The notes under the pieces are model-generated. The model had not been told where the DNA came from. It saw only the letters and a program-made list of their open reading frames with translations, and did not search any database. Position numbers and translations under genes: made by a program. This document shows, in pieces, positions 11,428 to 21,617 of a stretch of 64,000 nucleotides of DNA. The stretch spans positions 310,001-374,000 of the forward strand of contig MU119217.1 in the NCBI GenBank assembly GCA_014904845.1, written 5' to 3'. This DNA is from Acephala macrosclerotiorum (lineage: Eukaryota; Ascomycota; Leotiomycetes; Helotiales; Mollisiaceae). Within the stretch, counting starts at the first letter, position 1. Every line of letters starts with the position of its first letter.

Positions 11428-11792
11428 TTACTTCGTATTGTCCGCTCCGTTTATAAGATTGTTGAACATGTTTCCCACTGATGAAGACTGCCTCGGGTCA
11501 GCACAAGTCCTACTTCCTCTCTCGCCATCAACATACCTCTTGTCTCTGATCACTAAATCCGTCGGCAAACTTCTGGCTTCCAACGCCTTGTGCCTCACTG
11601 GCACCAACCTGGTCCTGCGACCCTAACTTCGTTGCTGACCCTGGTGTGTGATGGTTTGAGGCTCCTGCTCGACTGTACGCAGCTTCGATATTCCGAACTC
11701 CAGGTGTCTTGCCTGAAAGGAGGCCAAAGGAGGCCACCAAGAAGGCCGGCATCTCCTTTGTTCTGTTCCTGTGCTCGCGTTGAGTCTGACAT
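11428..11792 (-). CDS. Small conserved-looking fungal protein, ambiguous 5' end
   Basis: Minus-strand exons 11712-11537 and 11487-11428 are well supported: a GT-AG intron with a TGCTGACC branch joins ...FSDQRQE to SSSVGNMFNN, ending NGADNTK. The 5' end is unclear. An ATG at 11792 gives MSDSTRAQEQNK and would join to GKTPGVRNIEAAYSRAGAS only if bases 11755-11713 (43 nt) were an intron, but that segment starts with GA, not GT, and ends with TTTCAG. Alternatively, translation starts in frame inside it at ATGCCGGCC (MPAFLVASFGLLS) with no intron. The full model gives 90 aa. The protein is small, hydrophilic and Gly/Ser/Gln-rich, resembling short unnamed proteins seen across Pezizomycotina. Function unknown. 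Confidence 0.68.
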
Positions 11793-12405
11793 CGTTTGTA
11801 TTTTGATATTGCTCGGTTTCAAAAGAATTCTTTTACAAGCAGGATCAAAATGTTCTTCTACATGTGTGGTTGAGGCGAAAATCGACAACGAGGTCCAGCC
11901 AACGTAAACCACTTCTAGTGATTTAAGTTAGCACTCAAACCATGTACTTTACATAATCCTTGAAGTCTATTGGAACGGTGTCTGAAGGAGATCAATTCGG
12001 CTGTGTCAAAGGGTAGACGTCATGAAGGGGTCTTCCAGATCGAGGTACTAGCGTCGGAAAGGCTCAGGATATGCACTAAGGTAGTGTGTTCTGTCTTGAG
12101 ATCATTCACAAGCATTTTGACGTTTGACAGAGGCTAACTTGGGCTTTCACATGCTCTTGATGTTTCAGGTCGTTGGGACGAGATGTGAAATGTTCGAAGT
12201 GGAGGAGGTTCATATTTATAAGAATATTCATTCATGGCATGATATAATAATACACTTCATTCCGGAAATACCCAACACCATGTGTCGCCGTACCCATAAA
12301 AGAGACCTCATAGAATCATGCCTGACAATGTCTGTACCTATCTCATACTCCAATATGCTAATACACTCTCGGACAAATGTTTCGTAGCCTTGCGTCTCGA
12401 ATTCT
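11793..12405. other. Spacer between two small minus-strand genes
   Basis: About 610 bases: the promoter and 5' UTR of the gene ending at 11428 and the 3' UTR of the next one. No other gene recognised. Confidence 0.55.
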
Positions 12406-12777
12406 TTATTTTGATGAAGATCCCGATGTGAAACTACAAAGAAATTCGTCAGCACCCATATATCTCAGAGCATGGCATATCATTGAACTTACTTATTCCA
12501 CATCTTGCCAATGAAGCCGGAGGCAGGCTTCATCTCATTGAAGCTCTCTCGTCTGGCTGCTGCCGCCGCATCTGTGCTGTTGCGTTTCTGGTTAATCAGG
12601 CTGGAGAACATGCCTGATGAAGAGGAGCCCTAAGTCATGTATCAGTATTCGGATTCAGCGAAAACTGGTTATAGATTTAGAGGTACATACTCTTCTTTTG
12701 TCACCACCGACGTTGTTTGCAGGTGTGCTCTGGGTTCCTGAACCTCCCATGACTGCTGTGGTCCTTCCTGAACTCAT
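12406..12777 (-). CDS. Small conserved-looking fungal protein of unknown function
   Basis: Minus-strand exons 12777-12691, 12629-12493 and 12433-12406 (83 aa). It reads MSSGRTTAVMGGSG at the start, a Ser/Asn/Ala-rich middle, a basic patch INQKRNSTDAAAAARRESF, then GFIGKMWNNFTSGSSSK. A strong GTAAGT overlaps the end of exon 2. If it is not used, translation stops two codons later at 12489 (ending MWNK), so the last exon is a model rather than a certainty. The pattern (QKRNS, ARRESFNEMKP, GFIGKMW) looks like a conserved short Pezizomycotina family, but no function is recognised. Confidence 0.65.
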
Positions 12778-14074
12778 CTTGTAGTTTGTGGATGACAGCT
12801 GAATGGAGGAAGTGGTATAGCTGATGGATCAAATCGTTTGGATGATATGTTGGGAGTGAAAGTAGATTGCGAGGAAAGTGACAAGAGAAGAGGGGTCAGT
12901 AGTGATATATTCGACTAGACGAACACTGCATTCATCCCGTGCTCATCAAGCTCCGCACTCGCAAGCTTCCAACCACCGAATGCAAAAAAGCATTAATAAT
13001 GACTTCATCCACCCATCGGCTCTCTCGCAGCGTCTCACGCAATCCCAAAGCCCACTCGGCCCTGTACATTCCTCTACCCCGCCCTTGTGGCATGACCTTT
13101 CTCAATCCTCCAACCAGCATCCATCTCCTGAAACTCCTCCCGAACTTTCCATCCAACCAAAACACTTGTTTTATCTCATCCGCTCTCAATCGCCTTCCCC
13201 CAAAGCCTTTCATCAAATAAACTCTCCAGCCCCACAAAAAGAAGCAATCAACTCACGCTCACTTGTCAAAATCTCGAGCTTGTGTACCCCTCCACACCTC
13301 ACAGTTCCCTGCAAGACTACGCATCCGCATCGTTCTTGCTACCAGACCAATAACAGAAGGAGATAGTCAGGGAATATGCCACTCGCTCAATGTGTCAAAG
13401 CAAGTCCATAACGACCAGTGGAGGTTGCCGCTTCCTTAATGCAATCGCGGGGATCAAGTCCCTCAATTAAGTTTCCTCAAGGGTCGTGGCGATATTGACG
13501 AATTCGGGGAATTTGGCACGTGTGGGTTTGTATTTGCTTACAGAGATTTGCTGAGGAATGGATAAGCATGAGAATTCGAATGATATTTCGTCGTGCTCGT
13601 ATTTTTTCATGGGATGTGATCCGATGAACAATTGCTGCCTGGGTGAAGTCCGGACATCCAAAATGACGATGCACCCCGCATTTTGGTGGCGGGGGAAGCA
13701 AGGGTGTGCCTTTAATATCCTCAAGGGGTACTTTCTAGGATGGAACTTCGAAAGGGGTCAGTCAATTGATGCTCGAGCGAGACGAAATTGCGATTGGTGA
13801 TTTTGTTTGAAGTCCTGTTCAAGCTGCGTCACGTAAAGCGTGGTCGTTTGGGAGTCTTATTGTTTTCTTAGTTCTTTTCCCCTTAAACCGTCCCTCATCT
13901 CAGGTTGTGTCAGCAAGAGGAAATAGAAAAACCCTACAAGTCGCTGATTTTTTGGGATAAATATATCATTATATTTCACATCTTCATACAGGAGTAGCTT
14001 GGTGTCCTAAACCGGTAGGATCAACGACCATAGTTTGACCCTTTCAAGCTGCTCGGAGCGCGGAGGCCTTCAGC
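12778..14074. other. Gene-poor stretch
   Basis: About 1.3 kb. Overlapping frames at 12878-13366 (plus) and 12932-13237 (minus) have no recognised similarity and no splice-supported continuation, so they are not called. Nothing else is seen. Confidence 0.55.
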
Positions 14075-14875
14075 TCAGGAAGAGAGTCTGCAGAAACAAA
14101 TCCTTCGAGCACACTGCGAACCCAGAAAAGAAGCATATCGTATCGCATCGCTGTTCCTAGCCCCAGTAATCGATGCCGTGACAGCGTTCATTGCCACAAA
14201 TTGCAACGACCAGAACATTTGATCGTCTCGAGTTATTATGCGCGGTCTCAAGGTCTGTAATTTGAGGAGAGTAGTCGTCATGCATGCGTGCGAAGATAAC
14301 ATCCGCAAATCAGCTGAGGGGACAGGTTTGCCTACATTTTGCTTATCTCTGGCATCTTTATCTGTACTGCCTGTCAGTTGACTGCTGGTCCACGAAATAT
14401 CCTCCAATATTTAGGTGCCTGCTAGAAAGCCAAGTTCTTGAATGCACATTAAGATTGGAACCCAAAAATAAAAGCGTCTCCATATCAACACCATACGCCT
14501 CGAAGGTTTCTCCGTCTTGAATAAGCTGTATCTTACCGCCATTATCATAGAAAAAGTCTATTCGCTCGTTGGAAGGCGTGAGGATCGTTACAGGCGGTGG
14601 TTTTGGGAGTAACCGCAAGGCGGCGGCGAAGAGAAGACTTTGTCTGAAGCTGCCCAGGATATAGAATCTCTCTGTCGTCTTGGGTGATCTCGAGAGTACG
14701 GCATTGGGTGGGAGATGCATAGCCCCTGTGTTTTACGCCCGGTTTCCAAACATATCGCTGTCGTCCTCGAAGAAAAGAATGAATGGGCGTCTTCATCGTT
14801 CATAGCGGAACTGGAAGCCCTAGTTCGGATGAAAAGTCCGTGACGCGACGCGACGGCCTCGGGAGCTAAACCCAT
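14075..14875 (-). pseudogene. Decayed 2-dehydropantoate 2-reductase-like (ApbA/PanE) gene
   Basis: On the minus strand, fragments in different frames suggest a fungal ketopantoate-reductase-family protein. The best piece (about 14700-14490) reads ERFYILG, then ALRLLPKPPPVTILTP, then NGGKIQLIQDG and YGVDME, matching the order of the NAD(P)-binding N-terminal part of the family. The Rossmann glycines that normally follow ILG (GxGxxG) are gone. Upstream (to about 14875) and downstream (to 14075, including FVAMNAVTASITGARNSDAI, reminiscent of the family's NAVINPLTA motif) the frame changes. Catalytic residues cannot be traced. The family call rests on short motifs, so it is tentative; the lack of an intact frame is certain. 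Confidence 0.42.
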
Positions 14876-15853
14876 CCTAGCCTAGTGCATCTCCCTCTCG
14901 AAGCCATTTTGGTTTTCGGGTTTACGAGTAGGATAACACTATCACGCCAGATAGTACCTAGTCACACAGTGGCAGAGATGGGATATGCAAATGAATCGTT
15001 CTCCCTTTTTCGGCTCCTCTCGAGGCCTCGAGGCCGTCCTCTGCACTAATGCAACCCATCCCTTTAGCCACGAAAGCAAGTCGTTCTTACCTCATCATGT
15101 TCCATGCAACGTGTTTCTGTTCTTGGATCCAGAGGCATGCCATGAGGCTCATTGTGAGCCCAAAGCATTGAGGCCGTCTTCGGAATGAGACATACTCAAT
15201 TCGCAGACCAAGGTTGAGACTCGAAGGCCTTCTTCCCTCTCGAAACCTCAAATGGAACAGGACACAAAAAGCGAAGCTACCCGTATCACACATTTCCTGG
15301 CATATTCGAGATCGAATAAGCATACCTCTGGTCGTAATATCTCTAGAACCTAGGTCAGTGGATGTATTACTGAGGTGTGGCAGAATTCCTGCATCAATCA
15401 ACATTCGATCGAGGCACACTGACGAACGTCATGAGACTGCCAATTAGATTATCACCATACAATAGCATAGATATGTATTAACTATGATCATTTCTCATAC
15501 AGTTAGATCCTTGATTTTGTTGACGTTGTAGTATTTTACGAGTTCCATATCTCTTAGTGCATGTCCGCATTTGGTCAGCTTAATCAACACGTTACCCTCC
15601 CTTTGTTGCTTCGAATCGATCTTTCCTCAGCCGTATTGCATTGTTAGTATTGTCTGCATGCAGTTAAGTCTTTGTTCCTTCAGTCGGACGTCCCTCGGTC
15701 GCAGCACATTGAGAGTGCCGCTTGCGTTGCTTGACAGTCTTTGTTGAGATAATGATACCGGAAGCTACCTCCCACAGAAATACTGTAGCTGATACAGCGC
15801 CTGCAAAACTATTCGACGTTTTACGCAATCTGTAAAGCCTCTAGCTGTGAGGA
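14876..15853. other. Gene-poor stretch with one orphan repeat block
   Basis: About 1 kb without a recognised gene. At 15682-15695 the sequence CAGTCGGACGTCCCT, preceded by TTTGTTCCTT and followed by CGCAGCACATT, looks like a single diverged copy of the repeat unit found at 5.7-7.0 kb. Confidence 0.5.
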
Positions 15854-17132
15854 ATGTTAACAGTAGTTCTTACTCTAATTTTCTTCTTACTCTTCGTATC
15901 ATTTCAATTCGGTTTCAACTCTAGACGCAATCCAAGATCAACGAGTAACCCGAACACCACGAACATGGGATTCGCAATTCGAGACGGATTTCGGTCTGGA
16001 GTATACCCCTTCTTGGAAACCCTAACACCAACTGATCTAGATCCGAACCGTCTTCAGAGCAAGAGACTATCAGATGCGGAGAAAGCCGTGCTCACATTCA
16101 AGAAGACTTGGTTATCAACCCCTTATCCGGAACAGCTCGCAGTCATTGTGGCTCAGATTATTGAGGACCGAAAAGAAAATCCCATTTCCAATGTTGTTTG
16201 CATCGGGATTGGTGGAGGAGGCTCAAGAAATAGTGGAGTGAATTTTGATACCCAACAGTTCGTGGTCGTTTCTCAAATTGTCGCCCAACTCGCTGTCGCC
16301 AATCCAGAGTTATTGGGGAATATTACTTTTCAAGATGTTGCAATGCAGCCTTATATGAAGGCGCTTTTCTTGAACCACGGGTGTCAAGTCGTTGAGCATC
16401 CAGCAGCGTTTAAGCTCGTGAATGCTACCACATTTTTCATCTCGGCGTTCGTTAGATTAGACACGGTAATGAAAGAGCTGGAAGGCCGCCCAACTGGAGA
16501 GCTTGCAATGTTCATGGGTAATGGGGATCAGTTTGCAGCGGAGGCCAAGACGTGTAAGTCGATCCTTGATATGCCTTGCTTTTCGACGCTCGAACTACTA
16601 AGCACTTTGGACACCATACTTATATTTAACAGCCAGCCCATACTTCTCGCCAGATTTGGTAGCCATCCCCGCAATGTTCGATCTCGAACTTACCAATCAT
16701 GAAGATTTGCCGTGTGATAGACCTAATGGGAAATCCTACAATGCCCCTGGGGGAACGATGCGTGGCCTGTCGCCTTTTGACCTCTGGTGGCGGCCAGTCA
16801 GGACAGACGAGCAGAAGTTCAAAGTTCGGCTCGATGCTGCTCTCAGTCTCGGCTTTCCCGGCGATGTTGAGGAGTTCCGGCGTGCCTATCAAGCTGGGTA
16901 CGCGGAAATTAATCATACTGAACAGCACAGATTCATCTACAACTTCATGGCTGCTAGGTTCAACGGCAATGTACAATCTATCGAAGGTTACCTTTTTGCT
17001 TGGATTGGAGGGAAGAGCGATGAGCAGAAAAAGCATGAGAAGGATGTTAACAGATTCCTGTCCATATTATACGATCCTGAGTGTAAGGACCGCACTTTCA
17101 CCGAATATCTCAATGGATTCACAAGTTTGTGA
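15854..17132 (+). CDS. SRR1-like domain protein
   Basis: Exons 15854-16553 and 16633-17132 (399 aa from the first ATG); the 79-nt intron joins ...AEAKT to SSPYFSPDLVAIP. The middle carries the SRR1 pattern: VVCIGIGGGGS, a long helix QFVVVSQIVAQLAVANPEL, then FQDVAMQPYMKALFLNHGCQ and VNATTFFISAF. SRR1 proteins (named after the Arabidopsis red-light response gene) occur widely in fungi; their activity is unknown. The first ATG gives a hydrophobic N-terminus (MLTVVLTLIFFLLFVSFQFG) that would be a membrane anchor or signal. The in-frame ATG at 15965 (MGFAIRDGF) removes it and may be the true start. The gene is intact and stands alone between two pseudogenes. Confidence 0.78.
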
Positions 17133-17754
17133 GGAGGGATATAGCCTTTTGGATTTCCCAGCTTTGGTGGGACAATCGAAAAGGCTTGGCTAGGTTGAGA
17201 TACCCCATGCAGCATGGTGAGTGTCGCATCATTGGCTAATGGTCGGCTTTGCTCAGTAAAAGTAGGATGGTAATGTCCAGGCGAGGCTGCGGGATCGAGA
17301 GGAAGCATGTGCGGTTGAGGAGGTTTGTTCCCGAATCACGATTTGCCAATGCGGAGGGCCGGTATAGGTAGCCTCCGTCACAGACATTCGCTACATTTTG
17401 AAATGAATAAATTTTATTTTGAAGCTACCCATTCCCCAACATTTGACCAAATGCTCAACTTTCGCAACACAATAGCCAACAAAGTCATCCGCTCGAGGGC
17501 CTCGCTAGTACAAGCACGATGTCCAACATTGGCTCGCATTAGTTGTGAACCGGTCTCTACTAGTATCCTTCCCCACAAAGTTGACATCACCAGAATCACA
17601 GCCAGCAACCAGCAGCCAGTATGAGAACAGTACAAAAAAACAAGAGATAATTCAGCATTGTGTGGAATACTCCTCGGCTCTTGTTAATCCTCGAAAGCTT
17701 TGCCCCCCATAGTCCCTCATTGATATATAAAGCAACACAGCTTGATATCATGCC
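17133..17754. other. Spacer with a TATA-like box before a pseudogene
   Basis: About 620 bases without a recognised gene. TATATAA at 17724-17730 lies about 25 bp before the ATG of the alpha/beta-hydrolase pseudogene and may be its fossil promoter, though that distance is short for a fungal TATA box to start codon. Confidence 0.45.
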
Positions 17755-18467
17755 ATGCCTTCCTTAAACCCAATCAAGATCGACGACACCCACTGGTAAA
17801 ATCGCAATGTCTTCATCGACGATGCCCAAGAAGTTCGAATACATTATATCGGCTGTCCACCACACCCCGGCAAGGAGACACTACGTCCCGAGAATACTAA
17901 CACCATCCTCCTAATCTGCGGATTCCCGAATATATCCTATCAATGGCGTTATGCGATTACTCCTCTCGTAATAGCAGGCTATCGAATGGTAGCACACGAC
18001 GACCGTGGAGCAGGCGAGTCTTCTCACTCAGCGAGCCGCTTCGACAAGTCACAGTCGCTTCCGACTTACACAAGCTAGCACACCACCATTTGAAAATCAC
18101 GAATCTTATCTACGGTCACGATATCGGCTGTATGATCGCTCACGCGTACGCTTTTACATTTCCAGAACACACTCTCGATATCATCTGGGGAATGCCCACT
18201 TCCTGGTTCTAAGCCCTATGAATCAGGGTCAAGAACTCTCTGCTGGGATGTGGCACTATACATTCCAACAGGAAACCGATATCCCAGAAGCTTTGGTAGC
18301 GGATCGAGAACGCATTTATTTAAAGCATTTCTACGATCGTCTCTGCGTGAACCCTGCCAGGATCACGCCTCATAATTTGGATCACTACGACACTAGTTTT
18401 GCAAACCAGGGGGCATGGGGTGTGGATTTGAGCTGTATCGTGCTTCCCTCGGGATGCGAAGGATGAT
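17755..18467 (+). pseudogene. Epoxide-hydrolase-like alpha/beta hydrolase, broken
   Basis: From the ATG at 17755 the frame is MPSLNPIKIDDTHW, then a TAA stop, then VRIHYIGCPPHPGKETL, ILLICGFPNISYQWRY and MVAHDDRGAGESS. It then shifts frame near 18050 to VASDLHKLAHHHLKI and GHDIGCMIAHAYAFTFPEH, then again to ECPLPGSKPYE, and again to WHYTFQQETDIPEAL and RERIYLKHFYDRL. The pieces keep the family order: HGFP-like oxyanion region (here CGFP), DRGxGESS, the GHDxG nucleophile loop, and the WHxTFxQ and RERIYLKHF cap region. One stop and at least three frame changes make it non-functional. It belongs to the epoxide hydrolase/haloacetate dehalogenase group. No intron model repairs all breaks. Confidence 0.85.
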
Positions 18468-19488
18468 CAGAGGATGTTGGAGGAGAGGGGGACGTCGAAG
18501 GTGCCGGCGCGTAGTTTGAGTGGGGAGGGGAGCTTGTTGTTCCAGGTTGCAGAGGAGCGGACAAGGGAATTCTATGAGTGGATAATGGTGGGCATTGATG
18601 TGCTGAAGAGAATCCGGAGGATTTGGCGAGGGATGTGTTTTGTTTGCAGGAGAGCATAATAGAGCGGTCTAAGGAGAAATCTAGATTAGATTTGTACAAT
18701 TTCCTTTCTTGAGATGAATCCGAGATCTGAGAAGTAATATCTGCATTAAGGTTATTTTTCTTCCGATAGCCCCTGCATTCGAAAGCACCCCCAAGATACC
18801 AAGACAAAGGGTCACCGATGTTTTGAGCCTAGGCTTTGGTCGAAAACTCGGCAACTTAGGGGACTTAAGCGAGCATCACCCCCCTTTGCTGAGAATCTTG
18901 TCTGTGGGTGTTGTCTTTTACTAATCTTTGTAGGTTTAAATTGATCTTTGATCCATCTCATCTAGCGCGCTTCTTGTTACGGGACTTTTTGGGATTTCTT
19001 TTACACCAGGAAATCTGAAGCTTAGCATCTTCCAACGAGTTTCGTTCCGAGCCAGCACCGACGAGAAGTCTCCGGTTTCGGCTGTCAAGAAGCAAATTGA
19101 AAGCCTTTATTCTAGATCACAAACTAGATTTGAACTCAAGTTCTCGGTGTCGAGGCTGGCATTCAGACGCTCATCATAATTCTCAGTCTTGCTTTTTGTG
19201 CCGCCACCAACCAGATGAGGCCAAGCGTTACTCGTATTTAAATTTATGATAATATTTATCTATATAAATGATCGCATTTTAATTTTATTAAATTTTATAA
19301 AGGTTTTTTTAAAGCTATAATTTTTGGAATAAAAATCGCGATTTTTTTTGGTTGGGCATTTGGTAAGACTGGGCGGTTACCCAGTCAAAACGAGTATCAC
19401 ATTCAGCTGCATTGAGACATGCCGTAGCCTTGCAATACCCAGATTATACTCGAGCAAGCAATTGCAATCATGATCAAATCTTTGTAAG
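18468..19488. other. Spacer ending in an AT-rich island
   Basis: About 1 kb without a recognised gene. Bases about 19228-19355 are strikingly AT-rich (runs of A/T with almost no G/C), unlike anything else in the window, and end about 130 bp before the CFEM-like gene. No terminal repeats seen. Confidence 0.65.
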
Positions 19489-20718
19489 ATGACGGACTCT
19501 ATACCAGCGAGGCACCTGTCACAGCGACGATATTCATTAAATGAGAAACAAATAGCAGACGGCGCCATCGTTCCATTTTCAACCCTCCCGACGTGCGCTG
19601 CACAATGCGGTCCTCTCTTCGACGTCCAAGCAGAATGCACCCCTCCAACCAACATCAACGTTGACGACTTTTGCTTCTGTGCAGATACTCGACTCACACC
19701 GTTTAACAGCAATGGCACATCGGAAGTTGGTCAAGTATGCGGAAGTGCGAGTTGTTCAGCGGAACCGGACCTTCAAGCTATCAAGACATGGTATCAGTCA
19801 TTTTGTACGGAGAATGGTCTTATTGGGGCAGCTTCCGTAGTTACGAGCACAACGGGTGCAATGACGATGACAGTACTGGAGGTTCCAATTGCGATTACTG
19901 CAATCACGAGTGGTGAGACGGTAGTCGTGCTCTCAACCTCCTTCTCGACGATAGCTGGGAAGACGACAATATCTCTAACTACTTCAGTCCTTCCAACAGT
20001 CTTTGGAAATCCCAGTACAACGCCTGCAGAAGCTGGAGGACTATCTCCTGGTGCAAAAATTGGGATTGCAGTGGGGGTAACTGTTGTTTTTCTGCTGGCC
20101 CTACTCACCTTTTGGTGGATGCTGGTACGAAGAAAGAAACGAAATAGGACATTGAAAAATGGGAAACAAGATGGGATACTTCTACCAAGGCCGAACACAC
20201 ACGAAGTCATGACACTAGCGAATACGCATGAGATGAGTACAAAACATAATGTGCTAGAGATGGACGGACACACAAGCAAGAAATTCGTGAGAGGAGGCAA
20301 AGCGAATGTGGATGTACTGACACATATGCTGCCTCTTGGATACAAGAGAGGGCAGGCTGCTATTGGGGGGCTATCTGCAAGTCATGATATTGATAGTTCG
20401 GGTTTGAATGCGGAGAGTCAACAGGGTATGGAAAATGTTTCCCCAGATAGACCTGAGATATTGGCACCTTTCTCCCCACGAGACGACCCAACTCGAAACC
20501 ACAATACACTGATGCCCCACGAAGACGTGGAGATTGAACGAGGGGCACACGAATCAGACCGAGGCCATGAGGAGGAGGAACGCAAACTGAAAGTCTTGCG
20601 TGATAGGATAGATAGAATACGAGAGGAGAAGGAAAGGCTAGAGAGGATTCAGGAACTGAAGGATTTGGAGGAGCAAACGAAGAGGGAGATCTTGGAAGCG
20701 CAACGGAGACAACTATAG
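19489..20718 (+). CDS. CFEM-like single-pass membrane protein, signal peptide not found
   Basis: Uninterrupted frame of 409 codons. Residues 30-106 hold eight cysteines (36, 40, 50, 62, 64, 84, 89, 106) in the CFEM arrangement, including FSTLPTCAAQCGPL, DDFCFCAD and a final SFC. Thr/Ser-rich stalk 110-185; transmembrane helix about 191-213 followed by the stop-transfer RRKKR; cytoplasmic tail ending in a charged coiled coil (about 355-409, RDRIDRIREEKERLERI). CFEM proteins are fungal surface proteins, some binding haem. A secreted topology needs a signal peptide, yet residues 1-25 (MTDSIPARHLSQRRYSLNEK) are polar. An acceptor AG sits just before DGAIVPFSTLP, so a signal-peptide exon may once have been spliced on, but none is recognised upstream where the AT-rich island lies. 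Confidence 0.72.
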   Translation: MTDSIPARHLSQRRYSLNEKQIADGAIVPFSTLPTCAAQCGPLFDVQAECTPPTNINVDDFCFCADTRLTPFNSNGTSEVGQVCGSASCSAEPDLQAIKTWYQSFCTENGLIGAASVVTSTTGAMTMTVLEVPIAITAITSGETVVVLSTSFSTIAGKTTISLTTSVLPTVFGNPSTTPAEAGGLSPGAKIGIAVGVTVVFLLALLTFWWMLVRRKKRNRTLKNGKQDGILLPRPNTHEVMTLANTHEMSTKHNVLEMDGHTSKKFVRGGKANVDVLTHMLPLGYKRGQAAIGGLSASHDIDSSGLNAESQQGMENVSPDRPEILAPFSPRDDPTRNHNTLMPHEDVEIERGAHESDRGHEEEERKLKVLRDRIDRIREEKERLERIQELKDLEEQTKREILEAQRRQL

Positions 20719-21014
20719 TCATCAGAATTACCAAATTCCGATTCCACTTCCAACTCATGTTTAGGCCTCTTCAGCGAGGTAGGTTCTCAGCTGCCCTTTT
20801 CACCACAATACTGTGCCATAGCAGCAACTTCTTTATCGGATTCTAAGCACCATCGCCTCGTCCCGCCAAACAACACCGCCATCTTTCCTCTAACATCACA
20901 CTAGACCCGCGTTTCGCGGCCACCAATATACCCAGGTGTGCTGCTATCAACATATCCATCCCGTCCACCGCTATAACCCTTCTCTTTAACAACACGATCG
21001 TTACGTTTGGTGTG
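20719..21014. other. Convergent 3' spacer
   Basis: About 300 bases between the end of the CFEM-like gene and the 3' end of the MARVEL-like pseudogene. Nothing recognised. Confidence 0.55.
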
Positions 21015-21617
21015 TCAATGATATTTAGCAGCATGGGACGCAGCAGTAATCGCGTGCAAAAGACTTTGAAGATAAGTTAGCGCTACCGGAGAAGTAATCC
21101 ACAAGAAGGATCTCCACTTACGTGCTAAAATTAGCTAAGATGAAAGTATCTCATGGCAGTCTGCAATTGAAATCACTAGGAACATGGCGATTGATGAAAC
21201 CATTTCCATAGGTGTTGCTTGTACAAGGTCCACTCGATCCATGACGCTTCGGGCTCGTCAAGACGGCAACAATAATGAAGGCCGCGGCAAATAGCAGGTC
21301 GAAGATGATAAGTAACATGCGAAGCATGTTGTTACCACCTGCCCGTAGAGCGAAGCTGAGTGCTATGGCGACCAAGGTGTGTAGAACGGCAGCTGCGATT
21401 ATGCTTTCGACGGCTCCATTGGAGCGAGAGGCTTTATGGACAAGGCAGAGGATCTTTGCGAGCTGTAGAGTGAAGAGAATGAGTGAAGTGGCGGCGGAGA
21501 GGAGCTGGAGGAGACGGAGGAGGTGTTGGATGAGTTGGCGAATCTTGGTAGATTAGGGAGATCTTGTGGCTCCTGAAGCGGTTCCTGCCCCGGTTCGGGT
21601 GGTTGTGTTCTTGGTAT
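21015..21617 (-). pseudogene. MARVEL-like four-pass membrane protein with nonsense and frame breaks
   Basis: Minus strand. The body (about 21550-21151) reads IRQLIQHLLRLLQLLSAA, FTLQLAKILCLVHKASRSNG, AAAVLHTLVAIALSFALRAG, MLLIIFDLLFAAAFIIVAVL and TSPKRHGSSGPCTS: a typical fungal MARVEL-type membrane protein. At 21153-21151 the expected Trp of a conserved LPW motif is TGA. The same frame then continues as DTFILANFST, a GT-AG intron (21121-21064) and LLHAITAASHAAKYH to a stop at 21015, as if the gene had ended there. At the 5' end the leader (PRTQPPEP) is in a different frame and begins at ATA (21617) where an ATG would be expected. TGG to TGA and ATG to ATA are both G to A, as RIP would cause, but two sites prove nothing. 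Confidence 0.72.

Noticed and set aside
12878..13366. 162-codon plus-strand frame and the opposite 101-codon frame
   Set aside because: No recognisable domain or splice-supported extension, and both strands are open over the same bases, which suggests chance in a region low in stop codons.
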